The notes beneath the pieces are model-generated. The model had not been told where the DNA came from. It searched no databases and worked only from the letters and a program-made list of their open reading frames with translations. Made by a program: the position numbers and the translations under genes. From Streptomyces sp. S4.7 (GTDB lineage: Bacteria > Actinomycetota > Actinomycetes > Streptomycetales > Streptomycetaceae), in the NCBI RefSeq assembly GCF_010384365.1, contig NZ_CP048397.1, forward strand, positions 5,208,001-5,272,000: a stretch of 64,000 bases of DNA, written 5' to 3'. Below are positions 39,672 through 50,134 of this stretch, piece after piece. Every line of letters begins with the position of its first letter. Position 1 is the stretch's first letter.

Positions 39672-40763
39672 ATGTTCGAGGCGGTCGAGGAACTGGTCGG
39701 CGAGCACGCCGACCTGGAGAAGAAGCTCGCCGACCCGTCGGTCCACGCGGACCAGGCGCATGCCCGCAAGCTCAACAAGCGGTACGCCGAACTGACCCCG
39801 ATCATCGGGACGTACCGCTCCTGGAAGCAGACCGGGGACGACATCGAGACGGCCCGTGAGTTCGCCGCCGACCCCACCGACACCTCGGCCGGCGACTTCG
39901 CCGCCGAGGCCAAGGTGCTGGAGAAGCAGCGCGACGAACTCACCGAGAAGCTGCGGCTGCTGCTCGTCCCGCGCGACCCCAGCGACGACAAGGACGTCAT
40001 CCTGGAGATCAAGGCGGGTGCGGGCGGCGACGAGTCCGCGCTGTTCGCCGGTGACCTCCTGCGGATGTATCTGCGCTACGCCGAGCGCGTGGGCTGGAAG
40101 ACCGAGATCATCGACGCCACCGAGTCCGAACTGGGCGGCTACAAGGACGTCCAGGTCGCTGTGAAGACCAAGGGCGGCAACGGGGCCACCGAGCCGGGAC
40201 AGGGCGTCTGGGCACGGCTCAAGTACGAGGGCGGGGTGCACCGCGTGCAGCGGGTGCCCTCCACCGAGTCTCAGGGCCGGATCCACACGTCGGCGGCCGG
40301 TGTGCTCGTGACGCCCGAGGCGGAGGAGGTCGATGTGGAGATCCACGCCAACGACCTGCGCATCGACGTCTACCGCTCGTCGGGTCCCGGCGGCCAGTCC
40401 GTCAACACGACGGACTCCGCCGTCCGGATCACGCATCTGCCCACCGGGGTCGTCGCTTCCTGCCAGAACGAGAAGAGCCAGCTTCAGAACAAGGAGCAGG
40501 CCATGCGTATCCTGCGCTCGCGGCTCCTGGCCGCGGCACAGGAGGAGGCGGAGAAGAACGCGGCGGACGTCAGGCGCAGTCAGGTGCGTACCGTCGACCG
40601 GTCCGAGAAGATCCGTACGTACAACTTCCCGGAAAACCGCATCTCGGACCACCGGGTCGGCTTCAAGGCGTACAACTTGGACCAGGTGCTCGACGGTGAG
40701 CTCGCGGCAGTGATCCAGGCATGCGTCGACGCCGACTCGGCGGCGAAGCTCGCGGCCGCCTGA
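39672..40763 (+). CDS. prfA: Peptide chain release factor 1
   Basis: A 363-residue RF1 that reads UAA/UAG. The coiled N-terminal helical domain precedes the codon-recognition region (RVPSTESQGRIHTS, carrying the RF1 PxT-type tripeptide) and the hydrolysis motif GGQ in SSGPGGQSVNTTDSAV (about residue 240), the target of PrmC methylation. The C-terminal motif NRISDHRVGFKAYNLDQVL is normal. ATG 39672 has AGGAG eight bases upstream. prmC follows 82 bases later. Confidence 0.96.
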   Translation: MFEAVEELVGEHADLEKKLADPSVHADQAHARKLNKRYAELTPIIGTYRSWKQTGDDIETAREFAADPTDTSAGDFAAEAKVLEKQRDELTEKLRLLLVPRDPSDDKDVILEIKAGAGGDESALFAGDLLRMYLRYAERVGWKTEIIDATESELGGYKDVQVAVKTKGGNGATEPGQGVWARLKYEGGVHRVQRVPSTESQGRIHTSAAGVLVTPEAEEVDVEIHANDLRIDVYRSSGPGGQSVNTTDSAVRITHLPTGVVASCQNEKSQLQNKEQAMRILRSRLLAAAQEEAEKNAADVRRSQVRTVDRSEKIRTYNFPENRISDHRVGFKAYNLDQVLDGELAAVIQACVDADSAAKLAAA

Positions 40764-40845
40764 GCCGGCCCCGCGACCCCGCGTACCCCGCCTCACCGCC
40801 TACCGATCACGACCCGTCCCCTTCTACGTCTCAGGAGGAACCAGC

Positions 40846-41751
40846 GTGCAGACACCTTCTGGGGGGCCGAGCGACCCTCAGCGGCTCCGCCGTGGGCCCG
40901 CCCCCCGCAGTCTGCTGCTCGCCGAGGTGGCCCAGGCCACCCAGCGGCTGGCCGACGCGGGCGTGCCGTCACCGCGGTTCGACGCGGAGGAGCTCGCCGC
41001 GTTCGTGCACGGTGTGAAGCGCGGAGAGCTGCACAGCGTCGTGGACGAGGAGTTCGACGCCCGCTACTGGGAGACCGTCGCCCGCCGCGAGGCCCGCGAA
41101 CCGCTCCAGCACATCACCGGGCGGGTGTTCTTCCGCTATCTGGAACTCCAGGTCGGGCCAGGGGTGTTCGTGCCCCGGCCGGAGACCGAGTCCGTCGTCG
41201 GCTGGGCCATAGACGCGGTCCGCGCGATGGACGTCGTCGAGCCGCTGATCGTCGATCTCTGCTCGGGATCCGGCGCGATCGCGCTCGCGATGGCACAGGA
41301 GGTGCCGCGCTCGCGCGTGCACGCCGTGGAGCTGTCCGAGGACGCCCTGACCTGGACGCGGAAGAACGCCGAGGGGTCCAGGGTCACCGTGCACCGCGGA
41401 GACGCTCTGACGGCCCTCCCGGACTTCGACGGACAGGTCGACCTGGTCATCTCCAACCCGCCGTACATCCCGCTCACCGAGTGGGAGTACGTGGCGCCCG
41501 AGGCCCGCGACCACGACCCCGAGATGGCGCTCTTCTCGGGCGAGGACGGCCTCGACACGATCCGCGGCATCGAACGCACCGCGCACCGGCTGCTGCGGCC
41601 CGGCGGCCTCGTCGTCGTCGAGCACGCGGACACCCAGGGCGGACAGGTCCCGTGGATCTTCAGCGAGGAGTCCGGCTGGGCGGACGCGGCCGACCACCCG
41701 GACCTGAACAAGCGCCCGCGCTTCGCGACGGCGCGCAAGGCCATGCCGTGA
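40846..41751 (+). CDS. prmC: Release factor glutamine methyltransferase
   Basis: A 301-residue SAM-dependent N5-glutamine methyltransferase that modifies the GGQ of RF1/RF2 (prfA is directly upstream). The N-terminal helical substrate domain (to about 100) contains REPLQHITGRVFFRYLEL. The SAM motif is LIVDLCSGSGAIALAMAQEVP. The catalytic NPPY is in LVISNPPYIPLTEWEYV. GTG 40846 has AGGAGGA six to eight bases upstream. Confidence 0.95.
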   Translation: MQTPSGGPSDPQRLRRGPAPRSLLLAEVAQATQRLADAGVPSPRFDAEELAAFVHGVKRGELHSVVDEEFDARYWETVARREAREPLQHITGRVFFRYLELQVGPGVFVPRPETESVVGWAIDAVRAMDVVEPLIVDLCSGSGAIALAMAQEVPRSRVHAVELSEDALTWTRKNAEGSRVTVHRGDALTALPDFDGQVDLVISNPPYIPLTEWEYVAPEARDHDPEMALFSGEDGLDTIRGIERTAHRLLRPGGLVVVEHADTQGGQVPWIFSEESGWADAADHPDLNKRPRFATARKAMP

Positions 41752-41963
41752 TGGCCGGCACAGCGACGACGACGGCGATCCCGGGCGCCGTGACCTCGTC
41801 CTCAAGGCGCACTGCGAGTGAGCCGAAGGGGCGCGCGCCTGCCGAAAGGGAGAGCGCGCAGAGGCCCCGAGGAACGAGGGGGCGAGCACGGTCGACCGTC
41901 GACAGGTGCTTGAGCGCCCCGGAGGCGAACCGAGCACCCAAAAATCAGAGAGAGGGCCGTTAG
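41751..41963 (+). CDS. Possible small ORF bridging prmC and tsaC (70 aa)
   Basis: An open frame from ATG 41751 overlaps the prmC stop as TGATG and ends with TAG immediately before the tsaC ATG at 41964. The product is Arg/Ser/Ala-rich and low in hydrophobic residues (RRTASEPKGRAPAERES), with no known domain. The base composition is less G+C-biased at third positions than its neighbours. It could be a coupled leader or merely untranslated spacer. Confidence 0.25.
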   Translation: MAGTATTTAIPGAVTSSSRRTASEPKGRAPAERESAQRPRGTRGRARSTVDRCLSAPEANRAPKNQREGR

Positions 41964-42611
41964 ATGGCACGGCGATACGACTGCAACGACGCGACCGACC
42001 GCACGACCGGTCTGCGTGAAGCCGCGTCCGCCGTCCGCCGCGGCGAGCTCGTCGTCCTGCCCACCGACACCGTCTACGGGCTCGGCGCCGACGCCTTCAG
42101 CTCGGAGGCCGTCGCCGATCTCCTCGACGCCAAGGGCCGGGGCCGCAACATGCCCACGCCCGTGCTCATCGGCTCCCCGAACACCCTGCACGGCCTCGTC
42201 ACGGACTTCTCCGAGCAGGCCTGGGAGCTGGTCGACGCCTTCTGGCCGGGCGCGCTCACGCTCGTCGCCAAGCACCAGCCCTCGCTCCAGTGGGACCTCG
42301 GCGACACCCGTGGCACCGTCGCGATCCGGATGCCGCTGCACCCCGTCGCGATCGAGCTGCTGACCGAGGTCGGCCCGATGGCCGTCTCCAGCGCCAACCT
42401 GACCGGACACCCGGCGCCGGAGGACTGCGACTCGGCGCAGGAGATGCTGGCGGACGCGGTCTCGGTCTATCTCGACGGCGGGAAGACGCCCGGCATCGTG
42501 CCGTCCTCGATCGTGGACGTGACGGGCAAGGTCCCGCTCCTGCTGCGCGCGGGCGCCGTCGACGCCGACGAGCTGCGCAAGGTCGTACCCGACCTCGAGG
42601 TGGCCAATTGA
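41964..42611 (+). CDS. tsaC: L-threonylcarbamoyladenylate synthase (Sua5/YciO/YrdC)
   Basis: A 215-residue enzyme that makes threonylcarbamoyl-AMP for the t6A tRNA modification. YrdC-fold motifs are GELVVLPTDTVYGLGADAF (near residues 27-45), the KGRGRNMPTPVLIGS phosphate-binding segment, FWPGALTLV, VAIRMPLHPVAIELL and GPMAVSSANLTG. The C-terminal Sua5 domain is absent, as in TsaC. ATG 41964 follows AGAGGG and is directly after the small ORF stop. Its stop overlaps the next TTG start as TTGA. Confidence 0.94.
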   Translation: MARRYDCNDATDRTTGLREAASAVRRGELVVLPTDTVYGLGADAFSSEAVADLLDAKGRGRNMPTPVLIGSPNTLHGLVTDFSEQAWELVDAFWPGALTLVAKHQPSLQWDLGDTRGTVAIRMPLHPVAIELLTEVGPMAVSSANLTGHPAPEDCDSAQEMLADAVSVYLDGGKTPGIVPSSIVDVTGKVPLLLRAGAVDADELRKVVPDLEVAN

Positions 42612-43249
42612 CCGCCCCTGAGGGGCGTGGCATAGCGGGACTCCCCGACACCTTCCGCATCCTCCACGTCAGTACCGGCAACGTGTGCCGCTCGCCCATC
42701 ACCGAGCGGCTGAACCGGCATGCCCTGAGCGACCGCCTCGGCGAGCGGCTCACGGGCGGGCTCATCGTGGAGAGCGCGGGCACCTGGGGACACGAGGGGG
42801 CCTCGATGGAGGCCAACGCGGAGGCCGTCCTGGCGGATTTCGGCGCGGACCCGTCCGGGTTCGTCGGACGGGAGCTGCTGGACGAGCACGTGATCCGCGC
42901 GGACCTGGTGCTCACGGCGACGCGTGACCACCGGGCGCAGGTCATCTCCATGGGGCACTCGGCGGGGCTGCGGACCTTCACGCTGAAGGAGTTCACACGT
43001 CTCGTACGGGCCATAGACCCGGCCACTCTGCCCGATCCCCTCGACGAGGGCGTGGTCGAGCGTGCCCGTGCGCTGGTGCGTGCCGCCGCGGCGCTGCGGG
43101 GATGGCTCCTGGCCCCGAACGCGGAGGCGGACGAGGTCTACGACCCGTACGGGGCTCCCATCACCTTCTTCCGCTCCATCGGCGACGAGATCCACCAGGC
43201 GCTGGACCCGGTGGTGACGGCGCTCACGGGCGTGCCGACCCGGCACTGA
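42608..43249 (+). CDS. Low-Mr protein tyrosine phosphatase-like protein lacking the nucleophilic Cys
   Basis: A 213-residue protein of the low-molecular-weight PTP fold. The P-loop CX5R, normally VCTGNICRS, reads VSTGNVCRS (about residues 19-27): the nucleophilic Cys is Ser (AGT, one base from TGT), while Asn, the second Cys and Arg remain. The C-terminus has TLPDPLDEGV where DP is the usual general acid Asp region, then a 50-residue extension (ADEVYDPYGAPITFFRSIGDEI). TTG 42608 has GAGGTGG upstream and overlaps tsaC by four bases. It is probably not an active phosphatase, or uses an atypical mechanism. Confidence 0.8.
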   Translation: MTAPEGRGIAGLPDTFRILHVSTGNVCRSPITERLNRHALSDRLGERLTGGLIVESAGTWGHEGASMEANAEAVLADFGADPSGFVGRELLDEHVIRADLVLTATRDHRAQVISMGHSAGLRTFTLKEFTRLVRAIDPATLPDPLDEGVVERARALVRAAAALRGWLLAPNAEADEVYDPYGAPITFFRSIGDEIHQALDPVVTALTGVPTRH

Positions 43250-43448
43250 CACCCGCCCGCTCGCACACCGTTGAGCTGCGGCGACGTACGGTGAGATACG
43301 CGGCGGGGCATAGGGTGGGGCGAGTTTGTGCAACTATCGCGCCGCCGTGTAGGTCCTTACCTCATGTGGCTACGCGCATTCCATCAGCCGTCCTCTCGCG
43401 AGTTAGTGTGTGTGGCTCAGACGGTCGGCGATTCCTGTGGGGCAGCCT

Positions 43449-44852
43449 GTGCGTGATTACCTGCTGACGCTCTGCGTGACGGCCGCGGTGACATACCTGT
43501 TGACCGGTCCGGTGCGGAAGTTCGCCATCGCGATCGGCGCGATGCCCGCGATCCGCGCCCGCGACGTCCACCGCGAACCGACCCCGCGTCTCGGCGGTAT
43601 CGCCATGTTCTTCGGCCTGTGCGCCGGACTGCTCGTGGCCAGCAACCTCCAGAATCTCGGCGGGGTCTTCGAGCAGTCGAACGAGCCGCGCGCGCTGCTG
43701 TCCGGCGCCGCGCTGATCTGGCTGATCGGCGTCCTGGACGACAAGTTCGAGATCGACGCCCTGATCAAGCTCGGCGGCCAGATGATCGCCGCCGGTGTGA
43801 TGGTGATGCAGGGTCTGACGATCCTGTGGATCCCGGTGCCCGGTGTCGGCACCGTCGCGCTGACCTCCTGGCAGGGCACGCTCCTGACCGTCGCGCTCGT
43901 CGTCATCACCATCAACGCGGTCAACTTCGTCGACGGACTCGACGGCCTGGCCTCCGGCATGGTGTGCATCGCCGCCGCGGCGTTCTTCCTGTACGCGTAC
44001 CGGATCTGGTACGGGTACGGCATCGAGGCCGCCGCCCCCGCCACGCTCTTCGCCGCGATCCTGATGGGCATGTGTGTGGGCTTCCTGCCGCACAACATGC
44101 ATCCGGCGCGGATCTTCATGGGCGACTCGGGTTCGATGCTGATCGGTCTGGTGCTCGCGACGGGCGCCATCTCCATCACGGGCCAGGTGGACCCGGACGC
44201 CCTGAAGATCTACGCCGACGGTTCGACCCGTGAGGCGACCCACGCCGCGCTGCCGGTCTTCATCCCGCTGCTGCTGCCGCTGACGATCATCGCGATCCCG
44301 GTCGCCGACCTCGTCCTGGCGATCGTGCGCCGCACGTGGAACGGCCAGTCGCCGTTCGCGGCGGACCGCGGACATCTCCACCACCGGCTGCTGGAGATCG
44401 GGCACTCGCACAGCAGGGCCGTCCTGATCATGTACTTCTGGTCGGCGCTGATCGCCTTCGGTGTGGTGCTGTACTCGGTCCACTCCTCGTCCACGATGTC
44501 CACGATGTGGATCGTGCTCGCGGTCGTCGCGCTGAGCGCTCTCGGGCTGCTGCTCCTGCTGCTGCCCCGCTTCACACCGCACGCCCCGCGCTGGGCCGAG
44601 GCCGTCGTGCCGCCCCGCTACCGGCGCCGCCGGCGCGGCACCCCGGGGGAGTCGGCGGAGGGCGCCCACGAGGCGTCGGAGCCGCAGGAGAGCCCGTCGG
44701 GCGCCGCGTCCCAGGTGCCTCACGAGTCCCTCGCGACCAACGGCGTACCGGCCGACGAGCGGACTCCCGTACCGGCGGGTGTCAACGGGGCTACCGCGAT
44801 CGGACCGCGGTCTCACCTCACCGATCGGCGCAGGGCCGATTCGGCGCACTGA
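43449..44852 (+). CDS. wecA: Undecaprenyl-phosphate GlcNAc-1-phosphate transferase (WecA/TagO/MraY family)
   Basis: A 467-residue polytopic enzyme, about ten membrane segments, that transfers a sugar-1-phosphate from UDP-sugar to undecaprenyl phosphate to start a cell-wall polymer. Motifs: Mg site LIGVLDDKFEIDAL, NAVNFVDGLDGLASG, MGDSGSMLIGL, and the His-rich loop RGHLHHRLLEIGHSHSR that marks WecA/TagO rather than MraY. The C-terminal 70 residues are a cytoplasmic disordered tail. GTG 43449 has GGGG seven bases upstream. It stands between the phosphatase-like gene and the ATP synthase operon. Confidence 0.92.
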   Translation: MRDYLLTLCVTAAVTYLLTGPVRKFAIAIGAMPAIRARDVHREPTPRLGGIAMFFGLCAGLLVASNLQNLGGVFEQSNEPRALLSGAALIWLIGVLDDKFEIDALIKLGGQMIAAGVMVMQGLTILWIPVPGVGTVALTSWQGTLLTVALVVITINAVNFVDGLDGLASGMVCIAAAAFFLYAYRIWYGYGIEAAAPATLFAAILMGMCVGFLPHNMHPARIFMGDSGSMLIGLVLATGAISITGQVDPDALKIYADGSTREATHAALPVFIPLLLPLTIIAIPVADLVLAIVRRTWNGQSPFAADRGHLHHRLLEIGHSHSRAVLIMYFWSALIAFGVVLYSVHSSSTMSTMWIVLAVVALSALGLLLLLLPRFTPHAPRWAEAVVPPRYRRRRRGTPGESAEGAHEASEPQESPSGAASQVPHESLATNGVPADERTPVPAGVNGATAIGPRSHLTDRRRADSAH

Positions 44853-44954
44853 GAATTGCCTCAGCAGGTCCCTTTACCAGACAAGACGGGTCAGTGTCCG
44901 GCTCACACGTGCGGATTCGTCCTCATGTGTGACGGTCGGCACACGTTCATGGTA

Positions 44955-44984
44955 AAGACCTCATCAAATAGTTTGTGATACCGT
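44955..44984 (+). promoter_or_regulatory. Possible promoter upstream of the atp operon
   Basis: AAGACC (44955-44960), 18 bases, then TACCGT (44979-44984) in the 265-base gap before atpI. The -10 fits TANNNT but the -35 is weak, so this is a tentative call. Confidence 0.3.
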
Positions 44985-45117
44985 TCACGAGACCCGGCGC
45001 CAGAGCCGAAGGACCGTAGTGCGACGGTCCGTTGGCCCGGGAATCCAACTCTCGGACCGGGCCTACGCTCGTCCATGACGACACCATCTGCCCCACCCAG
45101 CCAGCGGAGTTGCCGCC

Positions 45118-45555
45118 ATGCCGTCCAACGACGTCCGGATCCTCCTCAACACCGCCGTACCCACCGTGGCCGCCGGTGTCATCGCCGTGGCCATCAGTGG
45201 TGTGCTCAGCGGTGGCAAGGGTGCTCTGGGAGCCGCTGTCGGTGTGGTGGTGGTCATGCTCTTCATGGGTGTCGGTCTCACCGTCCTCCAGCGCACCGCG
45301 AAGTCGCTGCCGCATCTCTTCCAGGCGATGGGGCTGATGCTCTACACCGCCCAGTTGCTGCTGCTGCTCGCCTTCCTGGCGGTCTTCAAGGACACCGATC
45401 TGTTCAACCCGAAGGCCTTCGCCTTCACTCTCCTCGCGGCGACCCTCGTCTGGATCGCCGCGCAGGCCCGCGCGTACATGAAGGCCAAGATCCTCTACGT
45501 CGAACCCGAATCCTCGACGGCTGGAAAGCCCGAGAAGACGGGGTCGTCGGCGTGA
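45118..45555 (+). CDS. atpI: AtpI-like protein of the ATP synthase operon
   Basis: A 145-residue membrane protein with about four hydrophobic segments (VAAGVIAVAISGVL, LGAAVGVVVVMLFMGVGLTVL, LYTAQLLLLLAFLAVF, FAFTLLAATLVWIAA). It occupies the AtpI position, first in the atp operon, and is thought to help c-ring assembly. Sequence identity to AtpI is low, so position is the main evidence. ATG 45118 and the positional promoter lie upstream. Confidence 0.75.
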   Translation: MPSNDVRILLNTAVPTVAAGVIAVAISGVLSGGKGALGAAVGVVVVMLFMGVGLTVLQRTAKSLPHLFQAMGLMLYTAQLLLLLAFLAVFKDTDLFNPKAFAFTLLAATLVWIAAQARAYMKAKILYVEPESSTAGKPEKTGSSA

Positions 45556-45780
45556 AGGGTAGGGCCGGGATAAGTACCCGTTCGAGATCCTGCTATCGTC
45601 CGGTTCCAACTGCGGCATTGCGGGCGCGGGCATCCGAGCTGACGCCTGTTCCATCGCGAGGCTCCATGCCTGAGAGCCGCCCCCACATCTGTCAGACCAG
45701 TCCAGTGCCGAACCGTGGCTTCATGCCGCGCCGACACAACGAGGTTGCCGTACCTATGCGCCACGCTGAAGGAGCCCGCG

Positions 45781-46593
45781 GTGAGTGCTGATCCCCAGAC
45801 CCTCGCCTTCGATGCGAGCTGCCACATCTTTTCCGGCTGCGGGTTCCCGGCTCCGGGCCTCCATACGTTCATGTACAAGCCGATCTTCGAGGTGGCCGGC
45901 TTCGAATTCAACAAGCCGATGCTGCTTGCCCTGTTGAGCACGATCGTGGTTGTCGGATTCTTCTGGGCGGCGTTCAACAAGCCGAAGCTGGTGCCGGGCA
46001 AGGTCCAGATGATCGGCGAGGCCGGTTACGACTTCGTCCGCCGCGGGATCGTCTACGAGATCATCGGCAAGAAGGACGGTGAGAAGTACGTCCCCTTGAT
46101 GGTGTCGCTCTTCTTCTTCGTCTGGCTGATGAACCTCTGGTCGATCATTCCGCTCGCCCAGTTCCCGGTCCCCTCGCTGATCGCGTTCCCGGCCGGACTC
46201 GCGATCATCGTCTACATCGTGTGGGTCAGCCTGACCTTCAAGACCCACGGATTCGTCGGCGGCTGGAAGAACATCACGGGCTACGACAAGTCGCTCGGCT
46301 GGGTCCTACCGCTCGTCGTGGTGATCGAGTTCTTCTCGAACCTGCTGATCAGGCCCTTCACCCACGCGGTCCGACTGTTCGCGAACATGTTCGCCGGTCA
46401 CCTGCTCATCGTCATGTTCACGCTGGCCACGTGGTACCTGATGAACGGACTGGGCTTCGTCTACGCCGGTGCCTCGTTCGCGATGGTGCTCATCATGACG
46501 ATCTTCGAGCTCTTCATCCAGGCCGTCCAGGCGTACGTCTTCGTGCTCCTGGCCTCCAGCTACATCCAGGGCGCGCTCGCCAAGAGCCACTGA
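45781..46593 (+). CDS. atpB: ATP synthase Fo subunit a
   Basis: A 270-residue membrane subunit forming the proton half-channels against the c-ring. Five to six helices are visible. The essential Arg is in LLIRPFTHAVRLFANMFAGHLL (about residue 195) and the C-terminal helix AMVLIMTIFELFIQAVQAYVFVLLAS is normal. GTG 45781 is chosen because AAGGAG lies seven bases upstream; an upstream in-frame start would add an unsupported N-terminus. The 225-base gap after atpI may hold a promoter. Confidence 0.95.
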   Translation: MSADPQTLAFDASCHIFSGCGFPAPGLHTFMYKPIFEVAGFEFNKPMLLALLSTIVVVGFFWAAFNKPKLVPGKVQMIGEAGYDFVRRGIVYEIIGKKDGEKYVPLMVSLFFFVWLMNLWSIIPLAQFPVPSLIAFPAGLAIIVYIVWVSLTFKTHGFVGGWKNITGYDKSLGWVLPLVVVIEFFSNLLIRPFTHAVRLFANMFAGHLLIVMFTLATWYLMNGLGFVYAGASFAMVLIMTIFELFIQAVQAYVFVLLASSYIQGALAKSH

Positions 46594-46674
46594 GCCGGGC
46601 CCCGCAACCAGAACCAACAGACGTCCGGGGTGGCCAACCCCCACCCGGTCCGTGAAAGAGAAGGAAGTATCGGC

Positions 46675-46944
46675 ATGTCCGCTGCTCTCGAGTTCGCCAA
46701 CAACCTCGCCGCCGCCGGGGATTCCGCCAAGACCACCCTGGTCGGCAACGTCGCCTCCGTCGGCTACGGCCTCGCGGCGATCGGCCCCGGCGTCGGCGTC
46801 GGCATCATCTTCGGTAACGGCACCCAGGCCCTCGCCCGTCAGCCCGAGGCGGCCGGCCTGATCCGCACCAACCAGATCATGGGTTTCGCCTTCTGTGAGG
46901 CGCTCGCCCTCATCGGCATCGTCATGGGCTTCGTCTACCAGTAA
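46675..46944 (+). CDS. atpE: ATP synthase Fo subunit c
   Basis: An 89-residue two-helix hairpin proteolipid that forms the rotor ring. Helix 1 contains the glycine-rich YGLAAIGPGVGVGIIFGNG. The polar loop is ARQPE. Helix 2 carries the proton-binding Glu in FAFCEALALIGIV (about residue 75). ATG 46675 follows AAGGAAG. Confidence 0.97.
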   Translation: MSAALEFANNLAAAGDSAKTTLVGNVASVGYGLAAIGPGVGVGIIFGNGTQALARQPEAAGLIRTNQIMGFAFCEALALIGIVMGFVYQ

Positions 46945-46986
46945 GCCGGACCGACAGCCCGACCCCCTTTCACGGAAGGCATTGAT

Positions 46987-47541
46987 GTGAACGCTCTCTA
47001 CGTTGCGGCAGAGGCGGAGGCTCAGAATCCGCTCGTCCCGCATCTTGACGAGCTCATCATCGGCCTGATCGCCTTCGCCATCGTCTTCGGCTTCCTCGCC
47101 AAGAAGCTCCTCCCGAACATCAACAAGGTTCTGGACGAGCGACGTGAGGCCATCGAGGGTGGCATCGAGAAGGCGGAGGAGGCCAAGACCGAGGCGCAGA
47201 GCGTCCTGGAGCAGTACAAGGCCCAGCTCGCCGAAGCGCGTCACGAGGCGGCCCGTCTCCGTCAGGAGGCGACCGAGCAGGGCGCCACCATCATCCAGGA
47301 GATGAAGGCGGAGGGGCAGCGGCAGCGGGAAGAGATCGTCGCCGCGGGCCACGCCCAGATCGAGGCCGACCGCAAGGCCGCCGCTTCGGCGCTGCGCCAG
47401 GACGTGGGCAAGCTCGCCACCGACCTCGCCGGCAAGCTCGTCGGGGAGTCCCTTGAGGACAGCGCCCGCCAGAGCCGCACCATCGACCGCTTCCTCGACG
47501 AGCTCGAGGACGGCGCGTCGACGGCCGAGGCGGCCCGATGA
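46987..47541 (+). CDS. atpF: ATP synthase Fo subunit b
   Basis: A 184-residue peripheral stator subunit. One N-terminal membrane segment (LIIGLIAFAIVFGFLAKKLLP) leads into a long charged coiled coil (VLDERREAIEGGIEKAEEAKTE...), which dimerises and contacts delta and alpha. GTG 46987 follows GGAAGG. The stop overlaps atpH as ATGA. Confidence 0.96.
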   Translation: MNALYVAAEAEAQNPLVPHLDELIIGLIAFAIVFGFLAKKLLPNINKVLDERREAIEGGIEKAEEAKTEAQSVLEQYKAQLAEARHEAARLRQEATEQGATIIQEMKAEGQRQREEIVAAGHAQIEADRKAAASALRQDVGKLATDLAGKLVGESLEDSARQSRTIDRFLDELEDGASTAEAAR

Positions 47542-48359
47542 CGATGCACGGAGCGAGCCGCGCGGCGCTGGCCGCCGCACGCGAGCGCCTCGACGCGCTG
47601 ACCGACAACACGTCGGCCGACGCCTTGAAGCTCGCCGAGGAGCTGACCGCCGTCACCGCGCTGTTCCAGCGTGAGGTGTCGCTGCGCCGGGTCCTGACCG
47701 ACCCGGCGCGGTCCGGCGAGTCCAAGGCCGAGCTGGCCGGCGGACTGCTGGGCGGACAGGTGGGCGGCGAGACCGCCGACCTGATCACCGGCATGGTCCG
47801 CTCCCGCTGGTCGCAGCCGCGTGACCTGGTCGACGCGGTGGAGGAGCTGGCGGCCCTCGCCGAGCTCACCGCCGCGCAGCGGGCCGGTGGCCTCGACGAG
47901 GTGGAGGACGAGCTGTTCCGGTTCGGCCGGATCGTCGAGTCCAGCACCGCGCTGCGGGCCGCGCTGACCGACCGGTCGGCGACGGCCTCGGCCAAGACCA
48001 CGCTGCTGAACAGCCTGCTCGGCGGCCGGGCCAACCCGAGCACCGAGCGGCTGGTCGTGCGCCTGGTGTCCCAGCCCCGAGGACGTAGCCTGGAAGCGGG
48101 TCTTCAGACTCTGTCCCGGCTCGCCGCGGCCCGCCGGGACCGGATGGTGGCGGTCGTCACGTCGGCGGTGCCTCTCACCGAAGGCCAGAAGCAGCGCCTC
48201 GGCGCGGCCCTGGCCAGGCTCTACGGTCACCAGATGCATCTGAACCTCGACGTGGACCCCGGGGTCCTCGGCGGGATCTCGGTACGCGTCGGCGACGAGG
48301 TCGTCAACGGCACGGTCGCGGAACGTCTCGACGAGGCGGCACGGCGGCTGGCCGGCTGA
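47538..48359 (+). CDS. atpH: ATP synthase F1 subunit delta
   Basis: A 273-residue delta (OSCP-like) subunit, longer than the 180 of E. coli, as usual in actinobacteria. The N-terminal helical region is SRAALAAARERLDAL. The C-terminal conserved part ends with MHLNLDVDPGVLGGISVRVGDEVVNGTVAERL. ATG 47538 overlaps the atpF stop; a second ATG lies at 47544. It links F1 to the b stalk. A 156-base spacer with a small hairpin follows before atpA. Confidence 0.94.
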   Translation: MTMHGASRAALAAARERLDALTDNTSADALKLAEELTAVTALFQREVSLRRVLTDPARSGESKAELAGGLLGGQVGGETADLITGMVRSRWSQPRDLVDAVEELAALAELTAAQRAGGLDEVEDELFRFGRIVESSTALRAALTDRSATASAKTTLLNSLLGGRANPSTERLVVRLVSQPRGRSLEAGLQTLSRLAAARRDRMVAVVTSAVPLTEGQKQRLGAALARLYGHQMHLNLDVDPGVLGGISVRVGDEVVNGTVAERLDEAARRLAG

Positions 48360-48453
48360 AGGCCGGTCGGTACGTGATTTCCGGATTACAGACACACATA
48401 CAGAGATCAAGAACAGCGGCCCGGTTGGGCCGTGCAGAAATTGCAGAAGATTC

Positions 48454-48470
48454 CTGGGGGTCGCCCCCAG
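48454..48470 (+). other. Small hairpin in the atpH-atpA spacer
   Basis: CTGGGGG (48454-48460) pairs with CCCCCAG (48464-48470) across a three-base loop in a 156-base spacer, longer than others in the operon. It may modulate relative expression or RNA stability. Confidence 0.45.
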
Positions 48471-48515
48471 ACCCCCATAGAACTTCGGGCCCAACAAGGA
48501 GAGCAGGGAATCCAG

Positions 48516-50114
<1,599 letters not shown>

Positions 50115-50134
50115 CGACGGAAGGGACCTGACTC

